Below are positions 48,308-60,208 of a stretch of DNA of 64,000 bases, one piece after another. Made by a program: the position numbers and the translations under genes. Source of the DNA: Gigaspora rosea (taxonomy: Eukaryota; Glomeromycota; Glomeromycetes; Diversisporales; Gigasporaceae); the NCBI GenBank assembly GCA_003550325.1, contig QKWP01001984.1, positions 31,568 to 95,567 of the forward strand. The letters are read 5' to 3'. The first letter of the stretch is position 1. Each line of letters opens with the position of its first letter. The notes beneath the pieces were generated by a model. It saw only the letters and a list, made by a program, of their open reading frames with translations. It was not told the origin of the DNA and did not search any database.

Positions 48308-51073
48308 ATGATTTCATTTAAAAGATATAATTTTTATGGAAAATGTATAAATTGCAAGCAACCTAATTACTCTCCAACGTGGTGCAAATCATGTGATCCT
48401 CAAGAAGAAACTAAAGGATGGACAAGTGAAAATGAAAGCCTTGTTGAATATATTAAAGGACTTGAAATCAAGGAATATGAAAGGATGATTGAATGGATTC
48501 CGTTTGAAAAATTTATCAATCTGCAAGAGATTAGAGAAGATGAGTCAGGATCATTATTTATGGCGACATGGTTAGATGATAAAAGAATACTTAAAGGTGA
48601 ATTCATAGAATTTACACGGTCTCGTACTGAACCATGTGGTGTTAACATTAAAATATTTCATGGAATTAAAACATGCGATTTATTTGTAAGTTAATTAATT
48701 TCGTGCAGTCTTATTCACGGCATCTAGTAATGTTATTAACACATTTAAACCTTTTTATAAGCTTAAAAATTATATGGAGCAAAAAGGAAGTGTTGTATAT
48801 GGAATTACTCAAAGTACAATCACAAATCAATATGCAATTGTAATACCAGATGAATTCAATTCTAGAAGAAAAAAATCATACGGAGTATGTATACACTGTA
48901 AATATTATAACACTTCACCTGCTTGGTGCCAATCATGTGATCCTTGGAGATCAGCTCTAGAATGGACAATTGAGTATAAGGGGATTAATAATCTCATTAA
49001 AGAATTCATTGAAGAATACCAATTCGGAGTTACAGAATATGAAAAGGTGATTGAATGGATTCCTTTCGATAAATTAATTAATTTAAATGAAATTAAAGGA
49101 ATAGCAAATCTCTCATTCATGGCAACTTGGATCAAAGGTGTACGATCAGTTAAAGGTGAATCTGAAAGATTTACACAGTCACGCACTATATCTTCTGTTG
49201 ATATTATGAACTTAAATAATTCTCAAACAAGCACCTTGAAAATTTTAGAAATTGTAAGTTAAAATTACTCATATATTATTAGTTTGTTACAATAGTTTGA
49301 AACCGTTATATTTTTCTTATGCTAAAACCGATTCCAAACTCTATTTTGAAATATTAAAATATTGATTAATTAATTAATATATACATATTATCTAAGGTTA
49401 AAGTTCATATACAATCAGAGGAATATAGAATCCATGGAATTACTCAAGATACAGAAACTGGTCAATACATGCTTGTAATTGACTATTATAACAATAAAAG
49501 AAAGTCCGTCAATGGAATTTGTGAACACTGTAAAAGATACAACACCAGTCCAGTCTGGTGTCAATTGTGTGACCCTCCAAAAGTGGTCCAAGAAATATGT
49601 GGCGATGAAAACATAGATAACTGCATTAAGGAATTTCAACTTAAAGCCACGGCATTTGAAAACGTTATTGAATGGATTCCATTTAATAGGCTAGAAAATA
49701 TAAAAATAATTGGTAAAGGAGGGTTTAGTGATATATATTCAGCAATTTGGTTAGATGGTAAACGAATGGTCAAAGGTGACGATAATTTGGGTTATGTACA
49801 ATGTCGTAAAACATCTTTTGATGTTGCTCTTAAGACATTACCTGGTTCTCAAACAAGTTCTTCCGAGTTTTTAAATGAGGTAAGCCAAATTTATTGCTTA
49901 CCGTATTTTGATGTAATAATTCACTAATGTACCATACCGCATTTGCGTAATAGCGTAATTTCGAATTTCGGCTTAATTCGGCTATTATTCGAAATAACGC
50001 CTTGGTACGCTATTACGCGCAAATACGGTACGGTATTCAAGGAAGCGTATGTTCGATATTTTGAATTACTTTTGATAATTTTTGTTGAAAAATTGTATGT
50101 AAAGATAATAATATTTCATATATTTGAGGGGTACGTTATTTGGGATGTACATGAGCTTGTTTCGAGTTAAATATGCTGTTTTCAAAATAGTGAAAGTTTC
50201 GAAATAATGTCCATGTGAATTATTACAGTACACACAAATACGATAATTATAAACCTAAAGGATATAATCTTATAAAACTTATTCATATATTCTTTTAAGT
50301 TTAAGAATAATATGCAATTTAGTTCTCTTGAAGTATACGGATTGACTCAGAATACAAAGACTGGTCAATATTTGATGGTATATCAATTTGCCAATAGAGG
50401 TAATCTACGTGAATTTTTAGCCAAACACTTTAGTGATCTTATATGGTATAAGAAATTAAAACAGCTTGCGGACATATCTTACGATTTATCACGAATTCAT
50501 GGAACAGGATTTAGTCATAATGACGTTCACAGTGGTAATATTTTATTAAACCAAGATATCGACGGAAATATAATTTCGTACATTTCAGATCTAGGATTAT
50601 CTAGAAAACAAGATGAGCATAATTCAAAAGGTGTTTATGGGGTAGCCCCATACGTTGCTCCCGAAATTTTTATTGGTCATCAATACTCACAAAAAGCAGA
50701 TATTTATGGTTTGGGTGTTATTATGGCAGAAATAACAACTGGAAAAAGGCCTTATTACGGGTTTAAACTTGATTCTGAATTTGCATTCGATATTGTTTTC
50801 AATGGATTGCGTCCAGAATTTGCCGAAGGAACACCTGATTGCTACATTGAATTGGCTAAAGAATGCATGGATTCAGATCCACAAAATCGGCCTACTGCTG
50901 AATGCGTTCATTTAAAAATTAATCATTGGAAAACAATTTTAGAAGCAGAAAATTTGACCGATAATGAGGAACTTTATATAAAAAAACAATTCATTGATGC
51001 TGATAATATAATCAACAAAACATCGCTAACGTCTCTAGATATTAAAGGTATTAACTGCTTTACATTGCTTTAA
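48308..51073 (+). CDS. TKL-type protein kinase with triplicated zinc-ribbon/N-lobe module
   Basis: Four exons, all separated by phase-0 introns: 48308-48685, 48762-49253, 49397-49879, 50300-51073; 708 residues. Exons 1-3 each carry a zinc-ribbon-like motif (CINCKQPNYSPTWCKSCDP; CIHCKYYNTSPAWCQSCDP; CEHCKRYNTSPVWCQLCDP). Each is followed by an IEWIPF segment and the start of a kinase N-lobe. Only exon 3 keeps a glycine loop (GKGGFSDIYSA, about residue 396) and VALK lysine (about 436). In exons 1 and 2 these are degenerate. Exon 4 holds the rest of the kinase: HNDVHSGNILL (catalytic Asp about 526), SDLGLS for DFG (about 548), VAPYVAPEI and DPQNRPTAECV. Exons 2-4 begin with the strand that normally follows helix C (YGITQ/YGLTQ). 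A probable active Ser/Thr/Tyr kinase with duplicated regulatory modules. The first exon may not be the true start. Confidence 0.82.
49929..50034. repeat. About 106-bp foldback element, copy B, in the kinase intron
   Basis: GTACCATACCGCATTTGCGT pairs with GCGCAAATACGGTACGGT across the unit. The interior has TTTCGGCTTAATTCGGC and ATTCGAAATAACGCC. It lies in intron 3 (49880-50299). Confidence 0.65.
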
Positions 51074-53039
51074 CGTTTAATGGTTTAGAATTAAGTATAT
51101 TATTTTATTATATTATTAGTATCTTCTCAAGTTTCCTCTCAATTTAGTCGATTTAGTTGCCCTCTTACAAGGCAAATTGCAGGTTCAACTCTTGAGTTCC
51201 CATTTGATTCTAGCATTTTATATAATATAGCATGGACAAATAAATTATATGGGATCAACTCTGATAAAAACGTGAGACCAAATAAACTTTGATTGGACGC
51301 TACTGTGCATATGCTGTAGATAGTGTAACATAATCCGTGCATACGTATAAGGTGGGCAAAATTATTAGTCTATCGCTGGGTAACCAAGAACTAATGGATT
51401 TCGAAGTAATCAATCTAGGCTGATTTGAGTGAAAACGTGTGTTTATAGGTCCCCTAGACTTGGATTGTTTTGTTAGCCATGATTATACTGTTTATAGTAT
51501 GGATTTTTATTGGTTTATTATGTTGATGTTATACCTAATATGGAAATTTGATAAAAATTTATTGTATCATGGGAAGTAAGCCACATCAGCTGTGGGGGCT
51601 TCGAAATTCGGATTTATAACTGACTGATGGTAAGGCATTGAATGTTGTGAAGAGATTTAAACCAAAAAGTGAAGAAAAGGTACATAGACATTTTTTTCTG
51701 TACTGGGAATAATAATTCGAACAATGAGTTGTCTTGTAGAACAATACCATTTTGTTAGCTGCTTTGCAACTAATATTTATATATACTTACTGCTGATAGT
51801 TAAATTTTCACTGATATTTATTGCATTTAATTTGTAAATACTATTTATATATAAATTTATAAAAAATTTATTTGTGAATATTTGTGCAAAAATTTGTTCT
51901 AAATAAGCTTGTTATGTATTTAAATAGCACAAATTGTATAATATAATTTAGAAAATTTCTTATTACACTGCACGGGTACTAATTTTTTTGATTTACAACT
52001 TTGTGTAACATATAATTTTGTCGAGCAAAAAATTAACTCAGTTTAAGGTTAGGGTAAGGTTAGCTTAGGGTTAGAGGTTAGGGTTGCGCCCCAAACCTCT
52101 TTTTTGTTATATGACATTACTACATAGTTTGGGTTTGGAATTCGGGATTTCTACTTAATTTGGGTCATAACTAAAACCCAAATATATGTCCCATTTTATT
52201 TAATAGTGTCAAACTTAAAAACCAATCAAATTTGCCAATAACAGATAGAAATATGTTCTGTATATGCGCATAACAATATTAAAATGGCAGATTCACGAAT
52301 TAACAACTTTTAACAAACAAGACAATAACAGCTGTAATGTTCTATTTTAGATTGTTAAGATCTTAACGATCTAAAATAGATCATTAACTTAAAGATCTAA
52401 AAATAGATCGTTAAGAATCTTAACGATTATTTTAGATCGTTAAGGGTAGTGTGAACGTAGATCATTTTTAATAATGATCACGTTGTAATATGAAATCAAG
52501 TGATCGACCAATCAGGGTTGTAAACAACAACGATTCAACCAATCAGAATTAGCGATTTTTAGGAAATTTGGGGTCACCTAAGTTTTTTTACCAATATATG
52601 AAGGTAGATTTTTTTAAATAATATAAGGTTTAAAATTTTACTACAAATAGATTATATATCACAAAATTTTGAAAAATACTAGAAGCATATTTTTGCTTTC
52701 TATATAAAATTTTTTGTACCCTGTAAATCATATGAAAATTGATCTACATACACCATACCCTTAAGAATTATTTTAGATCATTAAGATTATTATCAACCAT
52801 TATTGCATTTTGCAAAATATGTGACCTTTGCAGATTATGATATCATGTAAAATTATGGAAAATCAGGTGATTTTTTAATTCTAAGAAATTTTACTAATTT
52901 CCAATATAAATTGATTACTATTCAATTCATAAAGTAAAATTATGTATTAATATAAAATTTTACAATGCTTTAAATCTCAAAATATGTACTTTTGATACTG
53001 TACTTGAAGTGGTATATTATTTATCTACATTATTATAGT
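51074..53039. other. Intergenic region after the kinase gene
   Basis: No gene seen. TTAGGGTTAGAGGTTAGGG words lie at about 52045-52085. A dense set of AACGATCTAAAATAGATC inverse words lies at 52343-52445. Confidence 0.45.
52343..52800. repeat. Inverted-repeat element with AGATCGTTAAG words
   Basis: ATTTTAGATCGTTAAGGGTA near 52428 is matched inversely by TACCCTTAAGAATTATTTTA near 52755. Several further inverse copies of TAACGATCTAAAATAGATC crowd the left end. A decayed MITE is likely; the boundaries are approximate. Confidence 0.45.
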
Positions 53040-53884
53040 TAGGGTTCCAAAGTTCAGTTCAGTTCAATAGAGGTTCAGGTTCAGGTTCAATGAACCTGAA
53101 CCTGAACCTGCTCTAACAGTTCAATACTGAACTGATTCTGAACTTAAAATTATTGGACATAAACCTGAACCTGAATTTAAAAAAGTTTAGTTCAGGTTCA
53201 GTTCAAGGTTCATAAACATGTTCAGGTTCATAATATATGCACATGTTTACTTAAATTACAATTAGTAAAATTTATAGAATCATAGCATTTTGTATAATTT
53301 TATTAATAAAATTATTAAAAATATTGTTCTATATAAAATTTTACTAATTGATTATAACTTTTTATACTAAGTAAACTTGTTTAGCACCAAAAAATACATC
53401 AAATTAGAATATTTTATTTTATATTTCTTAAAATTTAAAGAAAAGATACTTAATTTTTGAAATTTCATCAAAAATTAAAATTAAGCATATTTGATACAAA
53501 TTTTAAGATAATAAAATAAGAAATAATTTATTTATCACCCAGGTGAATTATTCACCCCTCCTCAAATAAAAATAAAATTCTAGTTATATTAGAGTTAGGG
53601 TTTGAGTTAGAATTAGGGTTGGGGTTAGGGTTAGGATTAAATTTAAAATATGATCATGAAAAGAGTATTTTTGTTAAAAATGCAACAGGTGTTAGTCTAG
53701 TAAAATTTTGAGATAGCATAATATGGGTGAAGAATATCAAATCTCACTCTGGGTGAGGAATAAATGTACCCATAAAATAAAATATACTGATATGATGTAT
53801 TTTTTGGTGCTAAACAAGTTTACTTAGAGCAAAAAGTTATAATCAATTAGTAAAATTTAAAGAATCATAGAAATTTGTATAATT
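53040..53884. mobile_element. Left half of a split hAT of the 33.7-kb family
   Basis: It starts TAGGGTTCCAAAGTTCAGTT and follows the left 260 bp of the element at 33706-35651 closely, including the AGGTTC motif array. It then enters palindrome units. A MITE with CACCC-rich ends is nested at about 53525-53775. Homology stops abruptly at TTTGTATAATT, exactly at a type-1 symmetry centre. The continuation is at about 58455. Confidence 0.7.
53525..53775. mobile_element. MITE nested in the split hAT
   Basis: TTTATTTATCACCCAGGTGA and (inverted) ACATTTATTCCTCACCCAGA bound a segment with GGGTTGGGGTTAGGGTTAGG inside. It interrupts the palindrome unit between AATAAAATAAG and AAATAAAATATACTG. Confidence 0.55.
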
Positions 53885-56132
53885 AAGAATATTCAATTTT
53901 GACATGCACATCTTTACCTTACATAACTGCATTATATAATCCGTTTGTTGCTAAAATAATTATATTACTCTATAATTTTTATGTGTGTTGCCTCATTTTT
54001 TCCTGTTTATTTTGCATAGATCGATAAAGCAATTCCTCGCAATACAAAAAAGGATGAATTCTCATCCGCTATTTTTTAATGTATATTCTATTAATATTGC
54101 AATTGTCATATGATATTGCATATTCTACTGCTATTTTGCAAATTTTATAAGAATCTAATGCGTTGCATTAGGATGATTACAACTGCATGTGTTTTATCCA
54201 AAAGAGAGGTAAAAAGGCCTTCTCGAGCACTTCAAAGGTGCCCTTCATAGATTTATATAGTTACCTTTTTGAAATATTTAAAATATTTACTTTTTCTGCG
54301 TTGAATTTTTTACCAGGCTGATGAAATGATAATCTCAGATTGTCAAAAACCATAACGAAAAATCGTAATGAAAATTTGACAATCACTTCCAAATCTATCT
54401 TAAACATGTCATAGCTTATAAAATATTGTGCAACAATCGAACTGACGAATTAGCAGCGATATGTCGTAGTTATTAATCCTAATAAATCATAATGGCCTAG
54501 TATTATGTAAGTTTAGATTTGTATAACTTAATTACTTGCTTAATTTAGGAATCAAGATGTAATTTAGTAATTGTCAGCATTTCTTTATTGTCGATCAAAC
54601 ATTGAATATAATAGCTGCTCAATACGTAGTATCGAGGCAGCTTTTATCTCAAATCGATTCACCCGATCGAACATGTGACAAGCCCAGTTACAGTCACATA
54701 TTAGATCGATCAATCAATCCACAATCGGTGATGTATGTGGTAATTAGTTATGCAATTATGATAAAATTAAGATAATCTATTATCATCAGCAAGTATGTTA
54801 TAATTAAGTATATGAGGTAATTGGATCATAGTATTTTAATAAGTATGAGAAGTCAACATGAGTTAATATTTCTATCGACCCCCAAAGTGATATGCTGTTT
54901 TGGTTGGCCTGTTACTATAAATTGTAAACTGATGCAATATTGCTTTTATTGACCTACTGAGACGATGGGCATAAATTGTGGCCTGTCGGGACAATAGTCA
55001 CATATGTAGAGATAGCTTGTCACAATGACAACGCAATTTGTAGTTTTTTTTTCATAAAAAAAATAAAAAACAATGCTCAATTGCTTGATAGCAGATGAAC
55101 AATACCCTTTATGTTCTTCATAATAATATACTCGTAAATGGAAGACAAAAAATAAACATAACCACATAAATTTACGCGAACATGTGATAATATATGCTAA
55201 AATAAGATGCCGTGAATGAAGTCACAAAGCATCCATTTGTCATGAGATCACAACCCACACCCATGAGCGTTTGGTAAATATGAGGTATTGTATGATGAGT
55301 ATTAACCTGAATAGGTTAGTGGATTTTGGTATGTATGACATTATTTTGGTAAGTTTTTGAAAGTCGATTGAATGATGTCAATGAGTAGTTTTTTGTAAGT
55401 ATGATGTATTGTGCAATGAGTATCGCTTGTGATGAAATTATGAGGTCATAGAAGATATTATTTAAAAGAAGAAAGCGGACAATTTTGCTCCCCCTCTTTT
55501 GTCTTTGCTGTGAGCTCGACACAAGTCTAGCTTTGTTAGTGTTGAGGTATTTAGAAATTGTAGGTATAGTCTATAACCCAGGTAGATTTTTGATTCAAAT
55601 TAAAGTTCTGGTTTATATCTATATGTATTTCACTTTTTATCCTACGTTAATATAATAATTTATCAAAATATTTTAACTTGAATGTAACCCAATTTTTTAA
55701 CGATAGTGTTCTAAAAATAGATTTACAACTAAATTAGATTGGTCAATCAGTGGTTTATAATCACATGACATTGTTATTCAGTAATTGATATCTAAAAATA
55801 AACAAAAAACTCGGTAAATTTTAAGTTTTACAGACAAATAAGCGTCATTTTCTCAAAATGGAAAACACCCTTCAAAAGACAGTTTTCCTAGTCCATTGCC
55901 CATATCACAGTTTGGTACTTCGATAGTCTGACTATTCGGCTCGAATATCGAAGAAAGTGAAAGCCGTTTTAGTGATACTAGAACTGAATGTAACCACATA
56001 AGCAGCGAGGCGAGATCCCAAATAATGTTTTCATCACTGCATCAGGTGATCGAGTAACTAATTCTATTGCCAAAAATAATCAGAGATCGTTCATTTTTCG
56101 ATTAAAAGTTAATTTTCGAGATTAGAGTAAAA

Positions 56133-56375
56133 CTGTTTGAAGTTGATTCTTCGGTTAACATCACTTTTCCAGGACTCTCAGAAGGGGGGTAAAATGAAAC
56201 AAACATATGAAACAAACATATAAAAATGAACAAATATGGGCCAATTTCATTGGTTGATATAAATCAGGTGACTGGCGAGAGTCATCCAGCGTTATGATTG
56301 GCTGTTATTTCCAGGGGAGGCGGGGAGACTTCAGCTGGAGGTGATGTTAACCGAAAAATTAACTTCAAATAGCCT
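56133..56375. mobile_element. 243-bp TIR element, TTCGGTTAACATCAC family
   Basis: CTGTTTGAAGTTGATTCTTC then GGTTAACATCAC at the left pairs with GTGATGTTAACCGAAAAATT then AACTTCAAATAG at the right. Solo right ends recur near 57792-57823 and more weakly near 57358-57390. Confidence 0.65.
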
Positions 56376-57212
56376 TAATTAATTAATTATATAATGTATT
56401 CATCAGAGAAAAAGAACTTTGTACATACATACAATTTTTACAGCCAAAATTCTCGTGATCTAGTGATCGGATCTGCATCATTTTAAAATATGTATGCGAT
56501 TACAGATCGGAATTTTGGGTTCCCAAGTTCCTATTGGTCGAGCAAATTTTGTCCTTCATTGAATGAAATAAATCACTTATTGGATGGTTTAAAAATTAAT
56601 GTAAAAAAGTATCAATTCAAATAATTGGTTTGTAATTGTTATTTCTAAAAAAGTTAAATGTTTATTCAAACTTTTTTTACTTATTAGTTCTCTAGCTCTT
56701 CAAAATCGAATAAAAAACACTTCGGAAGCAGTATATAAAATAGCATGATAATAATCTGGATTTACTGTTTTTTATATTGCATATACTGTTATTTTAAAAT
56801 TGGGCTGGTGCAACAAACGGTGCATGATCCGGAAATTTTAAAGTAACCGGTGCGTGCACCTTTGTCCCCCAATGATCTGATGATTATTTTCTACTAATGT
56901 AGGAGGTTTTTTTTGAACCGGTATTTTTTATATAACAGGTGCATGTACCGGTAAATTAAAATTTCTATTTTAAACACTGTTCAGAAGCTCTATTTTCAGC
57001 AGTTTTCTTGAATCGTTTCATCACAAACTTAAATATATATGAGAGGACAGCCAAGTAGGGGCTAAAATTTTGTCTTATTTATTTTTTATTTATTTTATGT
57101 TTTTTTTTAAATTATGTTTTTTTTTTTTATTTCGTTTTATTTTATTGTATTTTACTTTATTTTAAATTATATTTTTTTTTATTTTAAATTATTTTTTTAT
57201 TTTTATTTGCCA

Positions 57213-57326
57213 TACAACCGCGAAATAATGCACAGAGAGTTATTTCAAATTTCGGGCTGAATTAATTTTAATTTAGGCCGAACTTCAAAACCACGCCCTA
57301 TCGCATTATTTCGTGATTATGCGGTA
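57213..57326. repeat. About 114-bp foldback element, copy C
   Basis: ACCGCGAAATAATGCACAG pairs with GCATTATTTCGTGATTATGC then GGTA. The interior has TTTCGGGCTGAATTAATT and TTTAGGCCGAA. It shares architecture with copies A and B. Confidence 0.6.
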
Positions 57327-58454
57327 TTTTAATTTTTTAATTTTTACTTTCTTTATACGTTAATGAAAAAATTAGCTTCGAATGCCTTAGATAGGTTTAG
57401 GTAGTAATATATAAGTAAAATTGCATTTCTATATTTTTAATTAACACACCAAGATAGGTTTAGACTGTCGTTTTTTGTATTTTTTAAGGTTTTCGTTCCT
57501 CATTCTTGTTTGCTTTGCCAAAGATCATCAAATTCCTAATTTGATTGGTCAGTTATCAAGTGATCCTGCTCCGCTTTAGACGTCTCCATATATCAGATAT
57601 AGAGCTATGTACGTATGCCAGCCACTTTATAAATACTTAATATATACTAGTAATATCTCATGCACGAAGTAATAAATGAATTTTTATATTGAATTTGATT
57701 TCTAAATAATGATATTATTTTATTTTTTATTTTTTTTTCATATGTTTATTTTACCGGGAGGGCCTGGGTGGCCGTTGGGGGTGAGGGGGGTGATGTTAAC
57801 CAAAAAATTAACTTCAAATTGCCTAAGGGTGAGCATTTAGACAAAATTAATAAGATCATTAAATATGGCAAAATTTTGCAAGGAATTGTTTTTTGTTAAG
57901 ACACAAAAGGCAGGTTTGTAAGCCAAATTTTGCGTTACGGACGATTTTTGAAAAAATCAGCTGGTTATTTCATATTCACATTACACCTGATCCTGTGCTG
58001 TGATTAGTTTAAATCCCATGTCAACAGAATTTTTATACGATTGCTATATATATACAATTCTGCAAATAAGTTTTAAACCAAATATAAAAAAAATATACAT
58101 TTTACAAACTTTAATACATAATATACATAGCACAGGATAAACAAATAAAACATTTTTACACATAAAGTTTATTACAAAGCCTGGTGACGAAGTCACCAAA
58201 TACGCAGATCTAGTTTTATTAATAAATTTATAAAAATTTTTATAAGGCCATGCAAAATTAATTAATTGGTTTTCATAACCTGGCCGGGTCAAAATTTGAA
58301 AACTTCTAAAAAAATTTTTTTGTTTTAATAACCGGGTGGAAAATTTTTTTATAATTTTATAAAATTTTATATATGAAATTAAAAAAAAAGCCAGTCGGGC
58401 GGGTCTATTTAAAAGTTTCATGTTATGAAAACCAAGTAATTAAATTTGTATGGC

Positions 58455-59830
58455 CTAATTTTCTAAATTTTACTAATTGATTTTAATTCTTGCTATAATT
58501 AAACTTGTTCAGCACCAAAAAATACATCATATTGGTATATTTATTTTATTTTCTTTAAAATTTGTGTAAAAAGAGCTTAATTTTGAATTTTTGATAAAAT
58601 TTCCAAAAAATTAAACATCTTTTCTTCATATTTTAATATGCCAATTTAATGTGTTTTTTGTTGCTAAACAAGTTTACTTAGTGCAAGAAATTAGGATCAA
58701 TCAGTAAAATTTAGAGAATTATAGAAATTTGGATAGTTTTATTAATAAAATTATACAAATTTCTATAATTCTCCAAATTTTTCTAATTGATCCTAAGTTC
58801 TTGAACTAAGTAAACTTGTTCAGCACCAAAAAACACATCAAATTGGTATATTTTATTTTACTTTTTTTAAAATTTGAAAAGATGCTCAATTTTAGAAAAT
58901 TTTATCAAAAATTCAAAATTAAGTATTTTTTTTTAAATTTTAAAAAAGTAAAAATTTATGCCAATTTGATGTGTTTTTTGGTGCTAAACAAGTTTACTTA
59001 GTGCAAGAAATTAGGATCAATTAGTAAAATTTAGAGAATTATAGAAATTTGTATAATTTTATTAATAAAATTATACAAATTTCTATGATTCTCTAAATTT
59101 TACTAATTGATCCTAACTTCTTGCACTAAGTAAACTTGTTTAGCACTAAAAAATATATCAAATCATTATATTTTATTTTAGTTTTTTTTTAAAATTTGAA
59201 GAAAAAATACTTAATTTTAGAAATTTTTATTAAAAATTCAAAATTAAGCATTTTTCTTTAAATTTTAAGAAAAGTAAAATAAAATATGCCAATTTGATGT
59301 ATTTTTTGGTGTTAAACAAGTTTACTTAGTGCAAGAATTTAGGATCAATTAGTAAATTTTATGTAAAATATGATTTCTAATAATTTTATTAATAAAATTA
59401 TATTATTCTCTAAATTTTACTAACTAATTTATACTTCTTACTCTAAGTAAACTTGTTCAGTATAAAAAAATACATATATTTTTATTTAGTCTCAAATTAG
59501 TTTGCAAAATTGGACCAGCCCAATCAAACTTATGTTTGAGTTTGAGTTTAGTATAAAGTTTTAAATAATAAAATTTAGAGTTTGAGTCTAGTCTGAACCA
59601 AACCAAACCCAGACCCAAACCTAAATCACTAGTTCATATGAATACTAGACTGAATGTTCATAAACTTATGAACTGAACCTGAACTGAATCTGAACAGCTC
59701 TAAAAGTTCAATACTGAACCTGAACCTGAACATGTTTTAAAAAATGTTCAGTTTCAGATTCAATACTGAACCTAAACCTGAACCAGAACTTGACCTAAGT
59801 TCAGTTCAGTTCAAGTTCATAGGAACTCTA
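58455..59830. mobile_element. Right half of the split hAT, with palindrome array
   Basis: It resumes at TTCTAAATTTTACTAATTG and carries three or more full alternating-palindrome periods (type-1 centres near 58747, 59064 and 59390). It ends with the same right subterminal block as 35290-35651 (CAAATTAGTTTGC, GAACCTGAAC words). The terminus CATAGGAACTCTA lies at 59830. The flanks ATTATAGT (53032-53039) and ATAACACT (59831-59838) do not match, so no duplication supports joining the halves. Internal homology does. Confidence 0.65.
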
Positions 59831-59950
59831 ATAACACTAATTATTTTATTTTTTTTTATATTAAAGTGCCCATTTTGGGACTTAGGAATTTTATTCAAGA
59901 TATTAGGGCCGTCGGTATCCTCTAAGGGAAATACCGGCATTTGTTATATA

Positions 59951-60206
59951 GACGAGGATACATCTAGCCACATGTACACTTTTGGTGTCTAATTTAAGTG
60001 GTCCGCCCAAGGGTTCCACACTAGCTGCTATACCTGCAACCCAACTATGGGAATTGCCTATTTAAACCTTTGATCCTAGACAAGGATACATCTAGCCACA
60101 TGTACACTTTTGGTGTCTAATTTAAGTGGTCCGCCCAAGGGTTCCACACTAGCTGCCATACCTGCAACTCAACTATGGGAATTGCCTATTTAAACCCTCT
60201 GATCCA
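59951..60206. repeat. Two tandem 128-bp units
   Basis: Near-identical direct copies contain ATACATCTAGCCACATGTAC, GTGGTCCGCCCAAGGGTTCC and GGAATTGCCTATTTAAACC. Each has a TATTTAAA box. They are more GC-rich than the surroundings. This resembles a promoter or LTR segment, but no LTR partner is in the window. Confidence 0.75.
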
Positions 60207-60208
60207 TG

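Larger units (their letters stand above)
53885..58454. other. 4.6-kb block inserted between the two hAT halves
   Basis: No convincing gene. ORFs at 54946-55167 and 55316-55522 (minus) have no recognisable features. It contains inverted-repeat elements at 56133-56375, 57213-57326 and possibly 56768-56974 (ACCGGTGC/GGTGCATG words). It also has T-rich low-complexity sequence (57070-57210) and a solo ACACCTGATCCT MITE end at about 57975. Confidence 0.5.

Noticed and set aside
56768..56974. Possible hAT MITE ending in CAGTGTTTAAAAT
   Set aside because: The right end and ACCGGTGC subterminal words fit, but the left end is weak and no 8-bp duplication is found, so it was not listed as a feature.
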